From Halorussus vallis (GTDB lineage: Archaea; Halobacteriota; Halobacteria; Halobacteriales; Haladaptataceae), in assembly GCF_024138165.1 (NCBI RefSeq), contig NZ_CP100000.1, forward strand, positions 2,542,001 to 2,606,000: 64,000 nucleotides of DNA. Reading direction: 5' to 3'. Shown one piece after another: positions 24,675 through 32,833 of this stretch. Position 1 is the first letter of the stretch; the number at the start of each line of letters is the position of its first letter. Below the pieces are notes generated by a model. The model saw nothing but the letters and a program-made list of their open reading frames with translations, was not told where the DNA came from and did not search any database. Both the position numbers and the translations under genes were made by a program.

Positions 24675-26183
24675 TCAGTACGGGGCGTAGAACACCCAGC
24701 CCTCCGCCGGCACCGATAGGTCGACCCAGCCATTCCCGTCGGTGGTGACGTCGCTGGCGGTGCCGCTGTAGTCGTGGAGCGTGGTGTTCGTCCACGACGT
24801 GTACACTCGCCGAGAACGAGTTCCGGTGGCGTTGTTGATGCCGACCAGCAGGTTGTTGTACCGCTCGTACACCGCGAGGTCGGTCCCGGCGTGGCGCCAG
24901 TAGGTTTCTCCGCCGGCGAGGTTCTTCTTCACCCACACCATGTTGTTGACGGCGTCGTCGTCGAGGATGGCGTTTGGATAGAGGTTGTAGATCATCGGCG
25001 TCCCCTCGACGGTCAGGACGAACGCGTGGGCGAGGTGGTACTGGTCGGGCGCGCCCTCGTCGTGGTTCTGGACGAAGGGATGAGCGTGCCAGGGGTCTTG
25101 GGCGACCAGCCCCGCACCCTTCAACTGGCTCAGGTCGCCGCCGGAGAACGCGTCGTGGAGCACCCAGTACAGCGGGTAGTCGAAGGCGTCCATCCCGGTG
25201 TCGACGTACCCCTGGACGTAGTCGACGCTCCCGCTGTACACCTCGCCGATGCGGGCCATCCCGAGTTCGTCGGCCTTCGGGTTGGCGTGGTCGCGCCAGT
25301 ACTTCTCCTCGACGTGCTTGGCCGCGTCGTAGCGGTAGCCGTCGGCCCCGAACGACGCGATCTTCTCCATGTAGTTCATCAGTTCGCCCCGGACGTAGTC
25401 GGAGGTCGAGGACTCGTACTGGGCGAGGTCGGGCAGTCCGAGGAGTTCGCCGTGTTCGACCTGGTGGTCGTCGCTCCAGTCGTCGATGGAGCCGACATCG
25501 TGGTGGAAGTCGCTGTAGGAGAACCGCGGGAAGTCGTAGTCGTAGCCCGTTGCCATGTGGTTCATTACGCAGTCGACGTACACCTCCAGCCCCTGGTTGT
25601 GGGCCTCGTCGATCAGCGCCTGGAGGTCGGCCTCGGTGCCGAACTCACTGTCGAACGTGGTGAAGTCGACGGGCTGGTACCCCAGCGGCGGGTCGTTGCG
25701 GCCGCTCTGGTCCTCCCAGGTCAGGTCGCTCTTCTGGGGCGCCTGTATCCAGACGGCGTCGTACCCCCGGTCTGCGACCGTCGAGAGGTTGCCGGTGATG
25801 GTGGGCCACGTCTCGTGGAAGTACTGGAAGTGGATGGGTTCGCCCGCCGCCGACGCCTTCCCCGAGAACTCCCGCAGGCCCGCGCCGACGCCGACGGCAG
25901 AGAGGCCGCCGACGAACGCCCGCCGGGTCAGACTCGCGCTCGGGATACTGCCCGCGGTCCGTTCTCCGCCGGCGCACTCCTTGACCGCGTCTCCGCCGCC
26001 CGCGCCTCTACCCACTGCGTCACCGCCGGATTCGTCGGAGTCGCGTTGGTCTGAGTCGCGGGCGGCGCACGTCTCGGAGACGGACGCCGCGCTTGAGTCC
26101 GCTTCCCGCGTAGCGCGTTCGCACGCCGGTTCTCGCCGCTCTCGAACGTCGGTCGTTCGCTCGCTGGGTGACTCGTCTATCAT
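24675..26183 (-). CDS. Tat-exported alpha-amylase (glycoside hydrolase family 13)
   Basis: The protein has 502 residues from ATG 26183. All four GH13 regions are present: DCVMNH, GYRYDAAKH (catalytic Asp), IGEVYSG (catalytic Glu) and FVQNHDEG. It should hydrolyse internal alpha-1,4 bonds of starch or glycogen outside the cell. The Tat signal LTRRAFVGGLSAVGVGAG has its arginines at 87-88, after an unusually long charged leader. An internal GTG start could therefore be the real one. A C-terminal beta domain of about 80 residues completes the enzyme. A TATA-like box and a short inverted repeat lie just upstream. Confidence 0.92.
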   Translation of the reverse strand: MIDESPSERTTDVRERREPACERATREADSSAASVSETCAARDSDQRDSDESGGDAVGRGAGGGDAVKECAGGERTAGSIPSASLTRRAFVGGLSAVGVGAGLREFSGKASAAGEPIHFQYFHETWPTITGNLSTVADRGYDAVWIQAPQKSDLTWEDQSGRNDPPLGYQPVDFTTFDSEFGTEADLQALIDEAHNQGLEVYVDCVMNHMATGYDYDFPRFSYSDFHHDVGSIDDWSDDHQVEHGELLGLPDLAQYESSTSDYVRGELMNYMEKIASFGADGYRYDAAKHVEEKYWRDHANPKADELGMARIGEVYSGSVDYVQGYVDTGMDAFDYPLYWVLHDAFSGGDLSQLKGAGLVAQDPWHAHPFVQNHDEGAPDQYHLAHAFVLTVEGTPMIYNLYPNAILDDDAVNNMVWVKKNLAGGETYWRHAGTDLAVYERYNNLLVGINNATGTRSRRVYTSWTNTTLHDYSGTASDVTTDGNGWVDLSVPAEGWVFYAPY

Positions 26184-26192
26184 GATGCAAAC

Positions 26193-26221
26193 GTGTGATA
26201 CAATATTTTCACACTTTAATA
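26193..26221 (-). promoter_or_regulatory. Amylase promoter with GTGTGA-N10-TCACAC inverted repeat
   Basis: On the minus strand CTATATTAAA sits about 30-40 nt before ATG 26183. GTGTGA (26193-26198) and TCACAC (26209-26214) form a 6-bp inverted repeat between this box and the start codon. The position, over the transcription start, suits a repressor operator for sugar control. Confidence 0.5.
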
Positions 26222-26426
26222 TAGGGTGTAGGTTCAAATCATCAAACGGAAGAAGGGAGGAAAAGATCATGCGGAGCACCGAAAGTCGGCAACTCCCGGC
26301 AATTGCGAGCAACGACGGGCAAGTACCGCAGCGACTCGGCACCCCGTCGATGTCCCTGCCCGTTCCAATTCTGGGAACCGTTCCAAACCCGTTACTCTTA
26401 AATCGGGCGCGGCCGCAGTTCTAGCC

Positions 26427-27134
26427 ATGTCAGCGACGCGACCGCGCGCGGTCGGCTACGACGAACTCGCCGCGCTCAAACTCCTCGCGCTCGACGGCGG
26501 GCTGGAGGGAGAGGTCAAGGTTTCGTGCTCGGCGCTCGCCGAGCGCCTCGACGCCTCGAACCAGACCGCCTCCCGCCGCCTCCAGGGACTCGACGACGCC
26601 GGACTCGTCGAGCGCGAACTGGTCAGCGACGGCCAGTGGATCTCCATCACCGACGACGGCGAGTGGGCGCTCAAGCGCGAGTACGAGGACTACCGTCGCA
26701 TCTTCGAGACGCCCGCGGGCGTCGACCTCACCGGGACGGTCACCAGCGGGATGGGCGAGGGCCGCCACTACATCTCGCTGCCGGGCTACATGGAGCAGTT
26801 CGAGGACCGACTGGGCTACGAGCCGTTCCCCGGGACGCTGAACGTCGAACTCACCGCCGAGAGCGTCCGCGCCCGGTCGGCGATGGAGGCGCTCGAGCCG
26901 GTCCCCATCGACGGCTGGGAGGACGACGACCGGACCTACGGCCCGGCGGTCTGTTACCCCGCCGTGGTCGAGACGCAGGACGGCGACGTCTACGAGGAGG
27001 CCCACACCATCGCGCCCGAGCGCACCCACCACGACGAGGACCAACTGGAGGTCATCGCGCCCGAGAAACTCCGCGAGAAACTCGGCCTGGAGGACGGCGA
27101 CCACGTGACCGTCCACGTCGAGGAACAGCCATGA
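26427..27134 (+). CDS. ribK: CTP-dependent riboflavin kinase with N-terminal winged helix
   Basis: The protein has 235 residues. Residues 1-90 are a winged helix-turn-helix ([25 protein letters not shown]). Residues 100-235 are the archaeal riboflavin kinase fold ([39 protein letters not shown]). The kinase makes FMN from riboflavin using CTP, and the fused DNA-binding domain suggests that it also regulates riboflavin genes. The stop overlaps the ATG of the ribB gene by 4 nt, which ties the two steps of flavin metabolism into one operon. A CTTAAAT box lies about 30 nt upstream. Confidence 0.93.
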   Translation: MSATRPRAVGYDELAALKLLALDGGLEGEVKVSCSALAERLDASNQTASRRLQGLDDAGLVERELVSDGQWISITDDGEWALKREYEDYRRIFETPAGVDLTGTVTSGMGEGRHYISLPGYMEQFEDRLGYEPFPGTLNVELTAESVRARSAMEALEPVPIDGWEDDDRTYGPAVCYPAVVETQDGDVYEEAHTIAPERTHHDEDQLEVIAPEKLREKLGLEDGDHVTVHVEEQP

Positions 27135-27787
27135 GTCGGGCCACCGCGGGCGTCGAAGCCGCCGTCGAGGCGTTCCGCGAGGGGTCGCCGGTGCTCGTCC
27201 ACGACGCCGCCGACCGCGAGGGGGAAACCGACCTCATCTACCCGGCCGGTGCGGTCGCCCCCAAGGACGTCTCGCGTATGCGCAACGACGCCGGCGGCCT
27301 CGTCTGCGTCGCGCTCTCGGACGAGGTGGCCGACGCCTTCGACCTCCCGTTCCTCCAGGAGGCGCTCGACCACCCCGCGAGCGGAGCCCACGACCTGGGC
27401 TACGACGAACGGTCGTCGTTCTCGCTGACGGTGAACCACCGCGACACCTACACCGGCATCACCGACGAGGACCGCTCGACGACGATTCGCGAACTCGCGG
27501 CGGCCGCGACCGACCCCGACGCGACCGACTTCGCCGCGGCGTTCCGCGCGCCGGGTCACGTCCACCTGCTCCGGGCCGCCCCGGGCCTGCTGGCCGACCG
27601 CGAGGGCCACACCGAACTCGGCATCGCGCTGGCCGCCGCCGCCGACCGCGAACCCGCCGTCGTCGTCTGCGAGATGCTCGACGACCGGACGGGGAAGGCG
27701 CTCTCGCCCGACGACGCCCAGGCCTACGCCGACCGCCACGGCTTCCCGTACGTCGAGGGTGCGACGCTCATCGACCGACTCGGATAG
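27131..27787 (+). CDS. ribB: 3,4-dihydroxy-2-butanone 4-phosphate synthase
   Basis: The protein has 218 residues from the ATG that overlaps the ribK stop (ATGA). It converts ribulose 5-phosphate to the four-carbon precursor of riboflavin and formate. Family motifs are visible: [16 protein letters not shown] (metal and substrate loop), [25 protein letters not shown] and [10 protein letters not shown], followed by [10 protein letters not shown]. The length is normal for a stand-alone archaeal RibB. Co-translation with riboflavin kinase links the start and end of FMN synthesis. Confidence 0.94.
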   Translation: MSRATAGVEAAVEAFREGSPVLVHDAADREGETDLIYPAGAVAPKDVSRMRNDAGGLVCVALSDEVADAFDLPFLQEALDHPASGAHDLGYDERSSFSLTVNHRDTYTGITDEDRSTTIRELAAAATDPDATDFAAAFRAPGHVHLLRAAPGLLADREGHTELGIALAAAADREPAVVVCEMLDDRTGKALSPDDAQAYADRHGFPYVEGATLIDRLG

Positions 27788-27818
27788 TCCGTCTCGCGCT
27801 TTCTCTCTCTATCTTTCT

Positions 27819-28064
27819 CTACCGTCGGTAGTCGAGGCCCGCCTCGCCGCGGAGCGCTCGCTGTCGGCGAATCGAATCGTTTCGAAACAGCGCCCAGACC
27901 AGTAGCGCGTCGGCCGCGAGCAGGAGCGCGACGATACCGCCGGACACTGCGCGGGGATACGGGGTCGAAAGCGCGACGCGCACCGCCGCGCCGGAGGAAG
28001 CCGCGAGCAGGACGAGCAACGTCGCCCACTCCGCGAGGGTGACGCGCGAGGGGAGGTTGAACAC
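27819..28064 (-). CDS. Small two-span membrane protein
   Basis: This 81-residue protein begins MFNLPSRVTLAEW. It has two hydrophobic helices (about 12-33 and 39-60), then a short basic-to-mixed tail (RNDSIRRQRALRGEAGLDYRR). I do not recognise a family. It converges on ribB with 31 bp between stops. Upstream, two perfect hairpins (28119-28150 and 28206-28241) separate it from the next gene on the same strand. Confidence 0.68.
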   Translation of the reverse strand: MFNLPSRVTLAEWATLLVLLAASSGAAVRVALSTPYPRAVSGGIVALLLAADALLVWALFRNDSIRRQRALRGEAGLDYRR

Positions 28065-28118
28065 GGCCGGCGGTTTCCGGTCGTCGTACTTATCGACGCC
28101 GAAAGTCGCCTGGGTGGG

Positions 28119-28150
28119 GTCGGCCGGCCCGCAACCGCGGGCCGGCCGAC
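28119..28150. repeat. Perfect 14-bp hairpin, loop AACC
   Basis: Arms 28119-28132 and 28137-28150 are exact reverse complements. The hairpin lies between the DUF4383-like gene and the small membrane protein gene. It may be a transcription barrier or a processing site. Confidence 0.75.
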
Positions 28151-28205
28151 CGCGTCTTCGCGTCGTCTCCGTGTCGTCTCACCGTCACGACGAACGAAGC
28201 TCTCT

Positions 28206-28241
28206 CGCCGTTTCGGCGGTCCGTAGACCGCCGAAACGGCG
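28206..28241 (-). terminator. Perfect 16-bp hairpin directly after the DUF4383-like stop
   Basis: Arms 28206-28221 and 28226-28241 are exact reverse complements with loop CGTA. It begins 2 nt past the stop codon at 28244. No T-run follows on the minus strand, so it may protect or shape the 3' end rather than act as an intrinsic terminator. Confidence 0.5.
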
Positions 28242-28243
28242 AC

Positions 28244-28774
28244 TCACCGAACGTCGCGGTCGGCGGGTCGGTCGGCCTCGGCCCGGCGAGTATCCGCGTC
28301 GGGGAGCATGAACCCGACGCCGCCGAACGCCAGCGCAAGTCCGACGTGGAGCAGGAGGTCGGCGGTGTCGGCGTTCAGGAGCGCCTCGGCCGCGGCCGGC
28401 GCGACGAGTTGGAAGACGACCAGCAACCCGTAGACGACCCCGGCGGTCTTGTTGAACTCGTCCGCGTACTCGCCGTTCGCGTACAGGCCCGCCGCGACAG
28501 CGAGCAGTCCGGTCAGCGCGTGGAAGGCGTTGTGGAGCGGGTTGACGCCGAAGACGAGCAACTGTTCTCCTGCGGCGAATCCCACGATGCCGACGACCAG
28601 CAGCGTCGCGCCGAGCAACACGGTCACCGAGAGCTGAATGCCGCTGTCGAAGCGTCCCTCGTCGTCCTCGCCGACACCCCCGGACGGCGTCTCGCCGGGG
28701 TCGATCGCTTCGCCGGACGGCGCCTCCTCGGAGCGCCCCTCGTCGGCCCCGTTCGCGTCGTCGTTCGTTCCCAT
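28244..28774 (-). CDS. DUF4383-like membrane protein
   Basis: The protein has 176 residues. The first 45 are an acidic, disordered cytoplasmic tail. Four hydrophobic helices follow, with NPLHNAFHALTGLLAVAAGL between the first and second. This histidine-containing NxxHNxxHxxxG pattern is typical of the DUF4383 membrane family found in actinobacteria and haloarchaea. The function of the family is unknown. It diverges from the aminotransferase gene, with 209 bp between starts, and ends at a hairpin. Confidence 0.82.
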   Translation of the reverse strand: MGTNDDANGADEGRSEEAPSGEAIDPGETPSGGVGEDDEGRFDSGIQLSVTVLLGATLLVVGIVGFAAGEQLLVFGVNPLHNAFHALTGLLAVAAGLYANGEYADEFNKTAGVVYGLLVVFQLVAPAAAEALLNADTADLLLHVGLALAFGGVGFMLPDADTRRAEADRPADRDVR

Positions 28775-28983
28775 ACGCGCGGTACGCGTCCCGGCCCAAA
28801 GTGGGTTTTCGCCGGCCGACTCCGGTCCCGCCGGGTTCGTCGGTCATTCGACTCCTCCGCCCCGGTCGGGGGGGTTCCCGGACTCACGTGGGTACCCGGA
28901 AACCGTTTTCGCGGCGCCTCGCAGAACTCGCCCCGGCCGGAACCGTCAATACTGATAAGGGAGGGCTCCGTCCGTCCGGACGT

Positions 28984-29919
28984 ATGAGCTTCGACGAGAT
29001 GGACGTCGACACGATCTGGATGAACGGCGAGTTCGTCGACTGGGACGACGCCCAGATCCACGTCCTCACCCACGGCCTGCACTACGGGTCGGGCGTCTTC
29101 GAAGGCGTCCGGTGCTACGACACCGAGAACGGTCCGGCCATCTTCCGCTGGGAGGAACACCTCGACCGACTCTACAAGTCCTGCAAGCCCTACGACCTCG
29201 ACATCGGCCACGACCCCGAGGAACTGACCGAGGCGACCAAGGAACTCATCCGGCGCCAGGACTTGGAGTCCTGCTACATCCGGCCCATCGCCTACTACGG
29301 CTACGGCAGCCTCGGCGTCAGCCCCGGCGACAACCCGACCGACGTCGCCATCGCGGCGTGGCCGTGGGGCGCGTACCTCGGCGAGGAGGCCCTCGAAGAG
29401 GGCGTGGAGGTCATGGTGTCGTCGTGGCGCAAGCACGCCTCCAGCCAGATTCCGACCAACGCCAAGACCACCGGCCTGTACGTCAACAGCATGCTCGCGG
29501 GCGAGGAGGCCCGCCGCAACGGCTTCGTCGAGGCCATCGTGCTGAACAAGGAGGGCAACGTCGCCGAGGGTCCCGGCGAGAACCTCTTCATGGTGAAGGA
29601 CAGCGAGGTCTTCACGCCCGGTCTGGCCGAGAGCATCCTCGACGGCATCACCCGCGACACCGTCATCACGCTGGCCGAGGAGTTGGGCTACGAGGTCCAC
29701 GACCAGGCGACCATCTCCCGCGGCGAACTCAACACCGCCGACGAACTGTTCTTCACCGGTTCGGCGGCGGAGGTCACGCCCATCCGGAAGGTCGACAACG
29801 TCACCATCGGCGAGGGCACCCGCGGCCCGGTCACCGAGGAGATTCAGTCGGCGTTCTTCGACCTCGTCGAGCGGCGCACCGACGACCACGACGAGTGGTT
29901 CGAGTACGTCGAGGAGTAG
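28984..29919 (+). CDS. ilvE: Branched-chain amino acid aminotransferase
   Basis: The protein has 311 residues and carries fold-type IV PLP enzyme features: THGLHYGSGVFEG, YIRPIAYYGYGSLGV, the PLP-binding Lys161 in PTNAKTTGLYVNS, NVAEGPGENLFMV and FFTGSAAEVTPI. It moves the amino group between glutamate and the keto acids of leucine, isoleucine and valine. Length and motifs match IlvE rather than D-amino acid transaminase. The start ATG 28984 follows an ATACTGATAAG box by about 30 nt. Confidence 0.95.
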   Translation: MSFDEMDVDTIWMNGEFVDWDDAQIHVLTHGLHYGSGVFEGVRCYDTENGPAIFRWEEHLDRLYKSCKPYDLDIGHDPEELTEATKELIRRQDLESCYIRPIAYYGYGSLGVSPGDNPTDVAIAAWPWGAYLGEEALEEGVEVMVSSWRKHASSQIPTNAKTTGLYVNSMLAGEEARRNGFVEAIVLNKEGNVAEGPGENLFMVKDSEVFTPGLAESILDGITRDTVITLAEELGYEVHDQATISRGELNTADELFFTGSAAEVTPIRKVDNVTIGEGTRGPVTEEIQSAFFDLVERRTDDHDEWFEYVEE

Positions 29920-30070
29920 TGGAGCCCGGCGGACCGAGCGTCCGCATCCGACCACGAGGTTTCGTTTTCTGCGAGCGTTCGATTACCCCACGCCACCACG
30001 AACTGCCCCGCCGCGGAGTTACGCGCATCGAGGCGCGACGTTCTCGCTCGACCGCTACTGTGTGGCCGGC

Positions 30071-30673
30071 CTACTGTGCGGCCGGCGACTCCTTCTCGTC
30101 CTCGACGTCGATGGGAATTCCCGAGTCGCCGGTGTCACCGAATCCGGCGCTGAGGATGCGGGTCAACGCGTCCTCGACGGTTTCGTCGGCCTCCTCGAAG
30201 TCGCTCGGCTTGGCCTCGATGACGAAACCAGTGGTGATGTTCGGAGCGGTCGGCATGAAGAGCAGTTCGCGGCCGTCGTCGGTCTTCTTCCCGGTCTTGA
30301 ACGCGGTCATCCGCATGTTGCCGAAGGCGTTGACCTTCACGGGGGCTTGGAGGTCGGTCGTGTCCGAGAGGGCGGTTTCGGCCGCCATCTTCGAGGCGTT
30401 GTAGACGACCCGCAGAACGGGGAGGCGATTCATCAGGCCGTCGATGGCACCTTCGAACAGGGAGCCGACCGCGGTTCGCATCATGTAGCCGACGCTGAGG
30501 ACGAGCATCGAGAACACCACGAGGACGGTGGCCACCTTCACCGGGGGCTTGAGGCCGTCGAGAAACGGGATTCCCGCTATCGCCAGGTAGAGCCACGCGA
30601 TGATGTACGCGGTGACCATGATGGGCAACAGCACGATGAGCCCGCTCGCGACGTCGCGCTTCCAGGAGGTCAT
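30071..30673 (-). CDS. DUF502 family membrane protein
   Basis: The protein has 200 residues with two hydrophobic helices (about 10-34 and 46-66), then a cytoplasmic or periplasmic domain. The segment LPVLRVVYNASKMAAETALS and the run ELLFMPTAPNITTGFV are typical of DUF502. The family occurs in plants (COV proteins), bacteria and archaea and has no established biochemical role. The C-terminus is acidic. It lies between ilvE (convergent) and the proline dehydrogenase gene (same strand, 88 bp), but no shared pathway is evident. Confidence 0.88.
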   Translation of the reverse strand: MTSWKRDVASGLIVLLPIMVTAYIIAWLYLAIAGIPFLDGLKPPVKVATVLVVFSMLVLSVGYMMRTAVGSLFEGAIDGLMNRLPVLRVVYNASKMAAETALSDTTDLQAPVKVNAFGNMRMTAFKTGKKTDDGRELLFMPTAPNITTGFVIEAKPSDFEEADETVEDALTRILSAGFGDTGDSGIPIDVEDEKESPAAQ

Positions 30674-30760
30674 TCGTCCGGTGGTATCCGACCGCAGAGT
30701 TATAAACTAGATGCTATCCGTCGAGAGGGTATCGGCCGAAGCGGAGTCCGTGGGGTCGAC

Positions 30761-31597
30761 TCACCGACCGAGTATCGCGCGCAGGCCGAACAGCAGGTTC
30801 TCCTTGCGCTCCATCATCCGCCGGTAGAAGTACGACGCCCACTTGCCGCCGTAGGGGACGTACTGGTAGACCTCGTAGTCGCGCGCCAGTTCGTACTGGG
30901 CGTCCTCGCGCACGCCCATCAGCATCTGTACCTCGAAGTCGGTGCCGTGTTCCTCGTGGAGTTCCTCGGCGAGTTCAATCATCGCGGGGTCGTGGCTCCC
31001 GACCGCGACGCCGCCCTCGAAGTGCTCGAACATGTACGCCAGATACTCGCGGTAGACGGCGTCGACCGTCGCCTTGTCCTTGTACGCGATGGACTTCGGT
31101 TCGTCGTAGGCGCCCTTGACGAGTCGGACCTTGCCTGGCAGGTCGGCCAGTCGCTCCAGGTCCTCCTCGGTCCGCTTCAGGTTGGCCTGGACGCAGACGC
31201 CGACGCCGCCGTCGTGTTCGAGCGCCAACTGCTCGTAGGCGTCCAGCGTCGCGTCGGTCGTCTCGTGGTCCTCCATGTCGATCCAGCAGAAGACGTCGCG
31301 GTCGGCCGCGGCCGCCGCGATGCGCTCGACGTTCTCGCGGAAGACGGTCACGTCGACGCCGAGGCCGATCTGGGAGGGCTTGACCGAGATGCAGGCGTCG
31401 ACGCCGGCGGTGTCGATGTCCTCCAGCAGTCGCACGTACGCCTCGGCGTCCTCGTCGGCGGGGCCGCGGTCGTGGTAGTGCTCGCCGAGGAGGTTCAGGA
31501 TGGCCTTCACGTCCCGGTCGTTCAACCCCCGGACGTGCTCCAGCGCCTCCGCCGGCGACTCCCCGGCGACGAACTTGCTCGCGATGGGCGGAATCAT
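30761..31597 (-). CDS. putA: Proline dehydrogenase (FAD-dependent)
   Basis: The protein has 278 residues from ATG 31597. The frame is open to an ATG at 31624, but a TATTTTAAT box at about 31622-31630 fits a leaderless start at 31597. Motifs of the beta/alpha-barrel are visible: ISVKPSQIGLG, VFCWIDMEDH, CVQANLKRTEEDL, VRLVKGAYDEP, VAVGSHDP, FEVQMLMGV and VPYGGKWASYFYRRMMER. It oxidises proline to pyrroline-5-carboxylate with FAD and passes electrons to the membrane quinone pool. It is the single-domain form, so the second step needs another gene not seen here. Confidence 0.93.
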   Translation of the reverse strand: MIPPIASKFVAGESPAEALEHVRGLNDRDVKAILNLLGEHYHDRGPADEDAEAYVRLLEDIDTAGVDACISVKPSQIGLGVDVTVFRENVERIAAAAADRDVFCWIDMEDHETTDATLDAYEQLALEHDGGVGVCVQANLKRTEEDLERLADLPGKVRLVKGAYDEPKSIAYKDKATVDAVYREYLAYMFEHFEGGVAVGSHDPAMIELAEELHEEHGTDFEVQMLMGVREDAQYELARDYEVYQYVPYGGKWASYFYRRMMERKENLLFGLRAILGR

Positions 31598-31783
31598 GGC
31601 CGGGGATTTTCGCCGACCGACCATTAAAATACGTTATTCGTGCCGGAGTACGGTGTTCCCGGCGCCGGTGGGACGAGCGTCGGTAGCGAGGCGCACGCGG
31701 CCGCCCGCCGCTTCGACGGCCCTCCCGGCGATTCCACCGCGAACCGCCCGCCCTTAAGACCCCTCGCGTTCGCGTATTCTGAC

Positions 31784-32329
31784 ATGGGCGTATTCGAAAC
31801 GGTCGCGGTCGCACTGTGGGCGATGTTGCCCGCCTACGTGCCGAACAACGCGGCCGTGCTGGCGGGCGGCGGGCGACCGATAGACGGCGGGCGAACCTGG
31901 GGCGGGCGCCGGGTCCTCGGCGACGGGAAGACCTGGCGGGGCACGGCGGTCGGCATCCTGGTGGGCGCGGCGCTGGCGCTGGGTCTCAACGCGGTCGAAC
32001 CCGCCATCGCCGACCTCGTGGGCGTCGACCTCCCGGCGTTCCCGCTCGCGGTGGTGCTCGCGCTCCCGGCGGGCGCGATGCTCGGCGACATCGCCGCGTC
32101 GTTCCTCAAGCGCCGGACCGGCCGCCAGCGCGGCGCGGCGTTCCCCGGTGTCGACCAACTCGACTTCGTGGTGTTCGCGCTCCTGTTCACGTTCCTGGTC
32201 GCACCCGCGTGGTTCGGCGACGTGTTCACGCTCCCGGTGCTGGTGGTCGTGGTCGTCGCCACGCCGCTGTTGCACGTCACCACGAACGGTATCGCCTATC
32301 TGCTGGGGCTGAAGAACGAGCCCTACTAA
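31784..32329 (+). CDS. carS: CDP-archaeol synthase (CDP-2,3-bis-(O-geranylgeranyl)-sn-glycerol synthase)
   Basis: This 181-residue integral membrane protein has about five hydrophobic helices. [16 protein letters not shown] and [13 protein letters not shown] form the conserved N-terminal signature. [28 protein letters not shown] carries the Asp-rich cytoplasmic active-site loop. It activates the archaeal ether lipid core with CTP, the branch point to all polar lipid head groups. The ATG at 31784 follows a CTTAAG-containing box by about 30 nt. The structured element, copy 2, begins 12 nt past its stop. Confidence 0.95.
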   Translation: MGVFETVAVALWAMLPAYVPNNAAVLAGGGRPIDGGRTWGGRRVLGDGKTWRGTAVGILVGAALALGLNAVEPAIADLVGVDLPAFPLAVVLALPAGAMLGDIAASFLKRRTGRQRGAAFPGVDQLDFVVFALLFTFLVAPAWFGDVFTLPVLVVVVVATPLLHVTTNGIAYLLGLKNEPY

Positions 32330-32340
32330 CCCCCACCTTT

Positions 32341-32526
32341 CGTTCCCACCTTTTTTCCTCGTCGGGTCGCTGATTCGCCGTCGGCGAATCAGCCACCGCT
32401 CCTCGAAAAAATCTGGACCAAAAAAGGACACACCCTAACGCCGAGTCGCACTGCGACTCGGCGTTAGGGCATCTTCGACTGCTCGTGCGTCTACCGCTCT
32501 AACGATAATGCGGGCGCTTCGCGCCC
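32341..32526 (-). repeat. Structured intergenic element, copy 2 (inverted relative to copy 1)
   Basis: Read on the minus strand the order matches copy 1: GGGCGC-GAA-GCGCCC (32526-32512), GAAGATGC, a perfect 18-bp hairpin (32433-32450 with 32452-32469), TGTGTCCTTTTTTGGTC, ATTTTTTCGAG, the conserved 11-bp hairpin (32369-32393), then GACCCG and GAAAAAAGG. The short-hairpin array of copy 1 is missing. About 25 nt are inserted between the triloop hairpin and GAAGATGC. On the plus strand CCTTTTTTC at about 32349-32357 would end the carS transcript. Confidence 0.75.
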
Positions 32527-32833
32527 TGTTGACCGCGTTCGGAACGTCGTTTCAGCGCACGCGGAGGTCACACCCGATTCCGTACTGAACTGTCACGCCG
32601 AGTACACCGACAACTCGGCTAGCGTTGTAACCAGAAATCACGGCCGAATCGCCGCGTGCGCTCGGCCGCGTCGCGGCCGAGCGCACGAGTTCGGCGGTTC
32701 GGTTCGCCGGGCGTAACTGTCGTTAATTCCACGTTTCGACCCAGTAATCGCCGGACGACGAATCCGCCGGCACTTTCACTTTCGCGGTGGTTTACGAAGG
32801 TTCATACCGGAGGAGGAACTAGGGAAGAGTCGA
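32527..32833. other. Gap upstream of mcm with a 16-bp hairpin
   Basis: No gene is seen. A perfect 16-bp inverted repeat with a single-base loop lies at 32655-32670 and 32672-32687. Near the mcm start the plus strand reads GGAGGAGGAACTAGGG, with the purine-rich part 18-27 nt from the ATG. That is too far for a normal Shine-Dalgarno. The mcm promoter is probably in the AT-richer stretch around 32780-32805. Confidence 0.5.

Noticed and set aside
26225-26245. tRNA T-loop-like GGTTCAAATC
   Set aside because: No acceptor, D or anticodon stem can be built around it.
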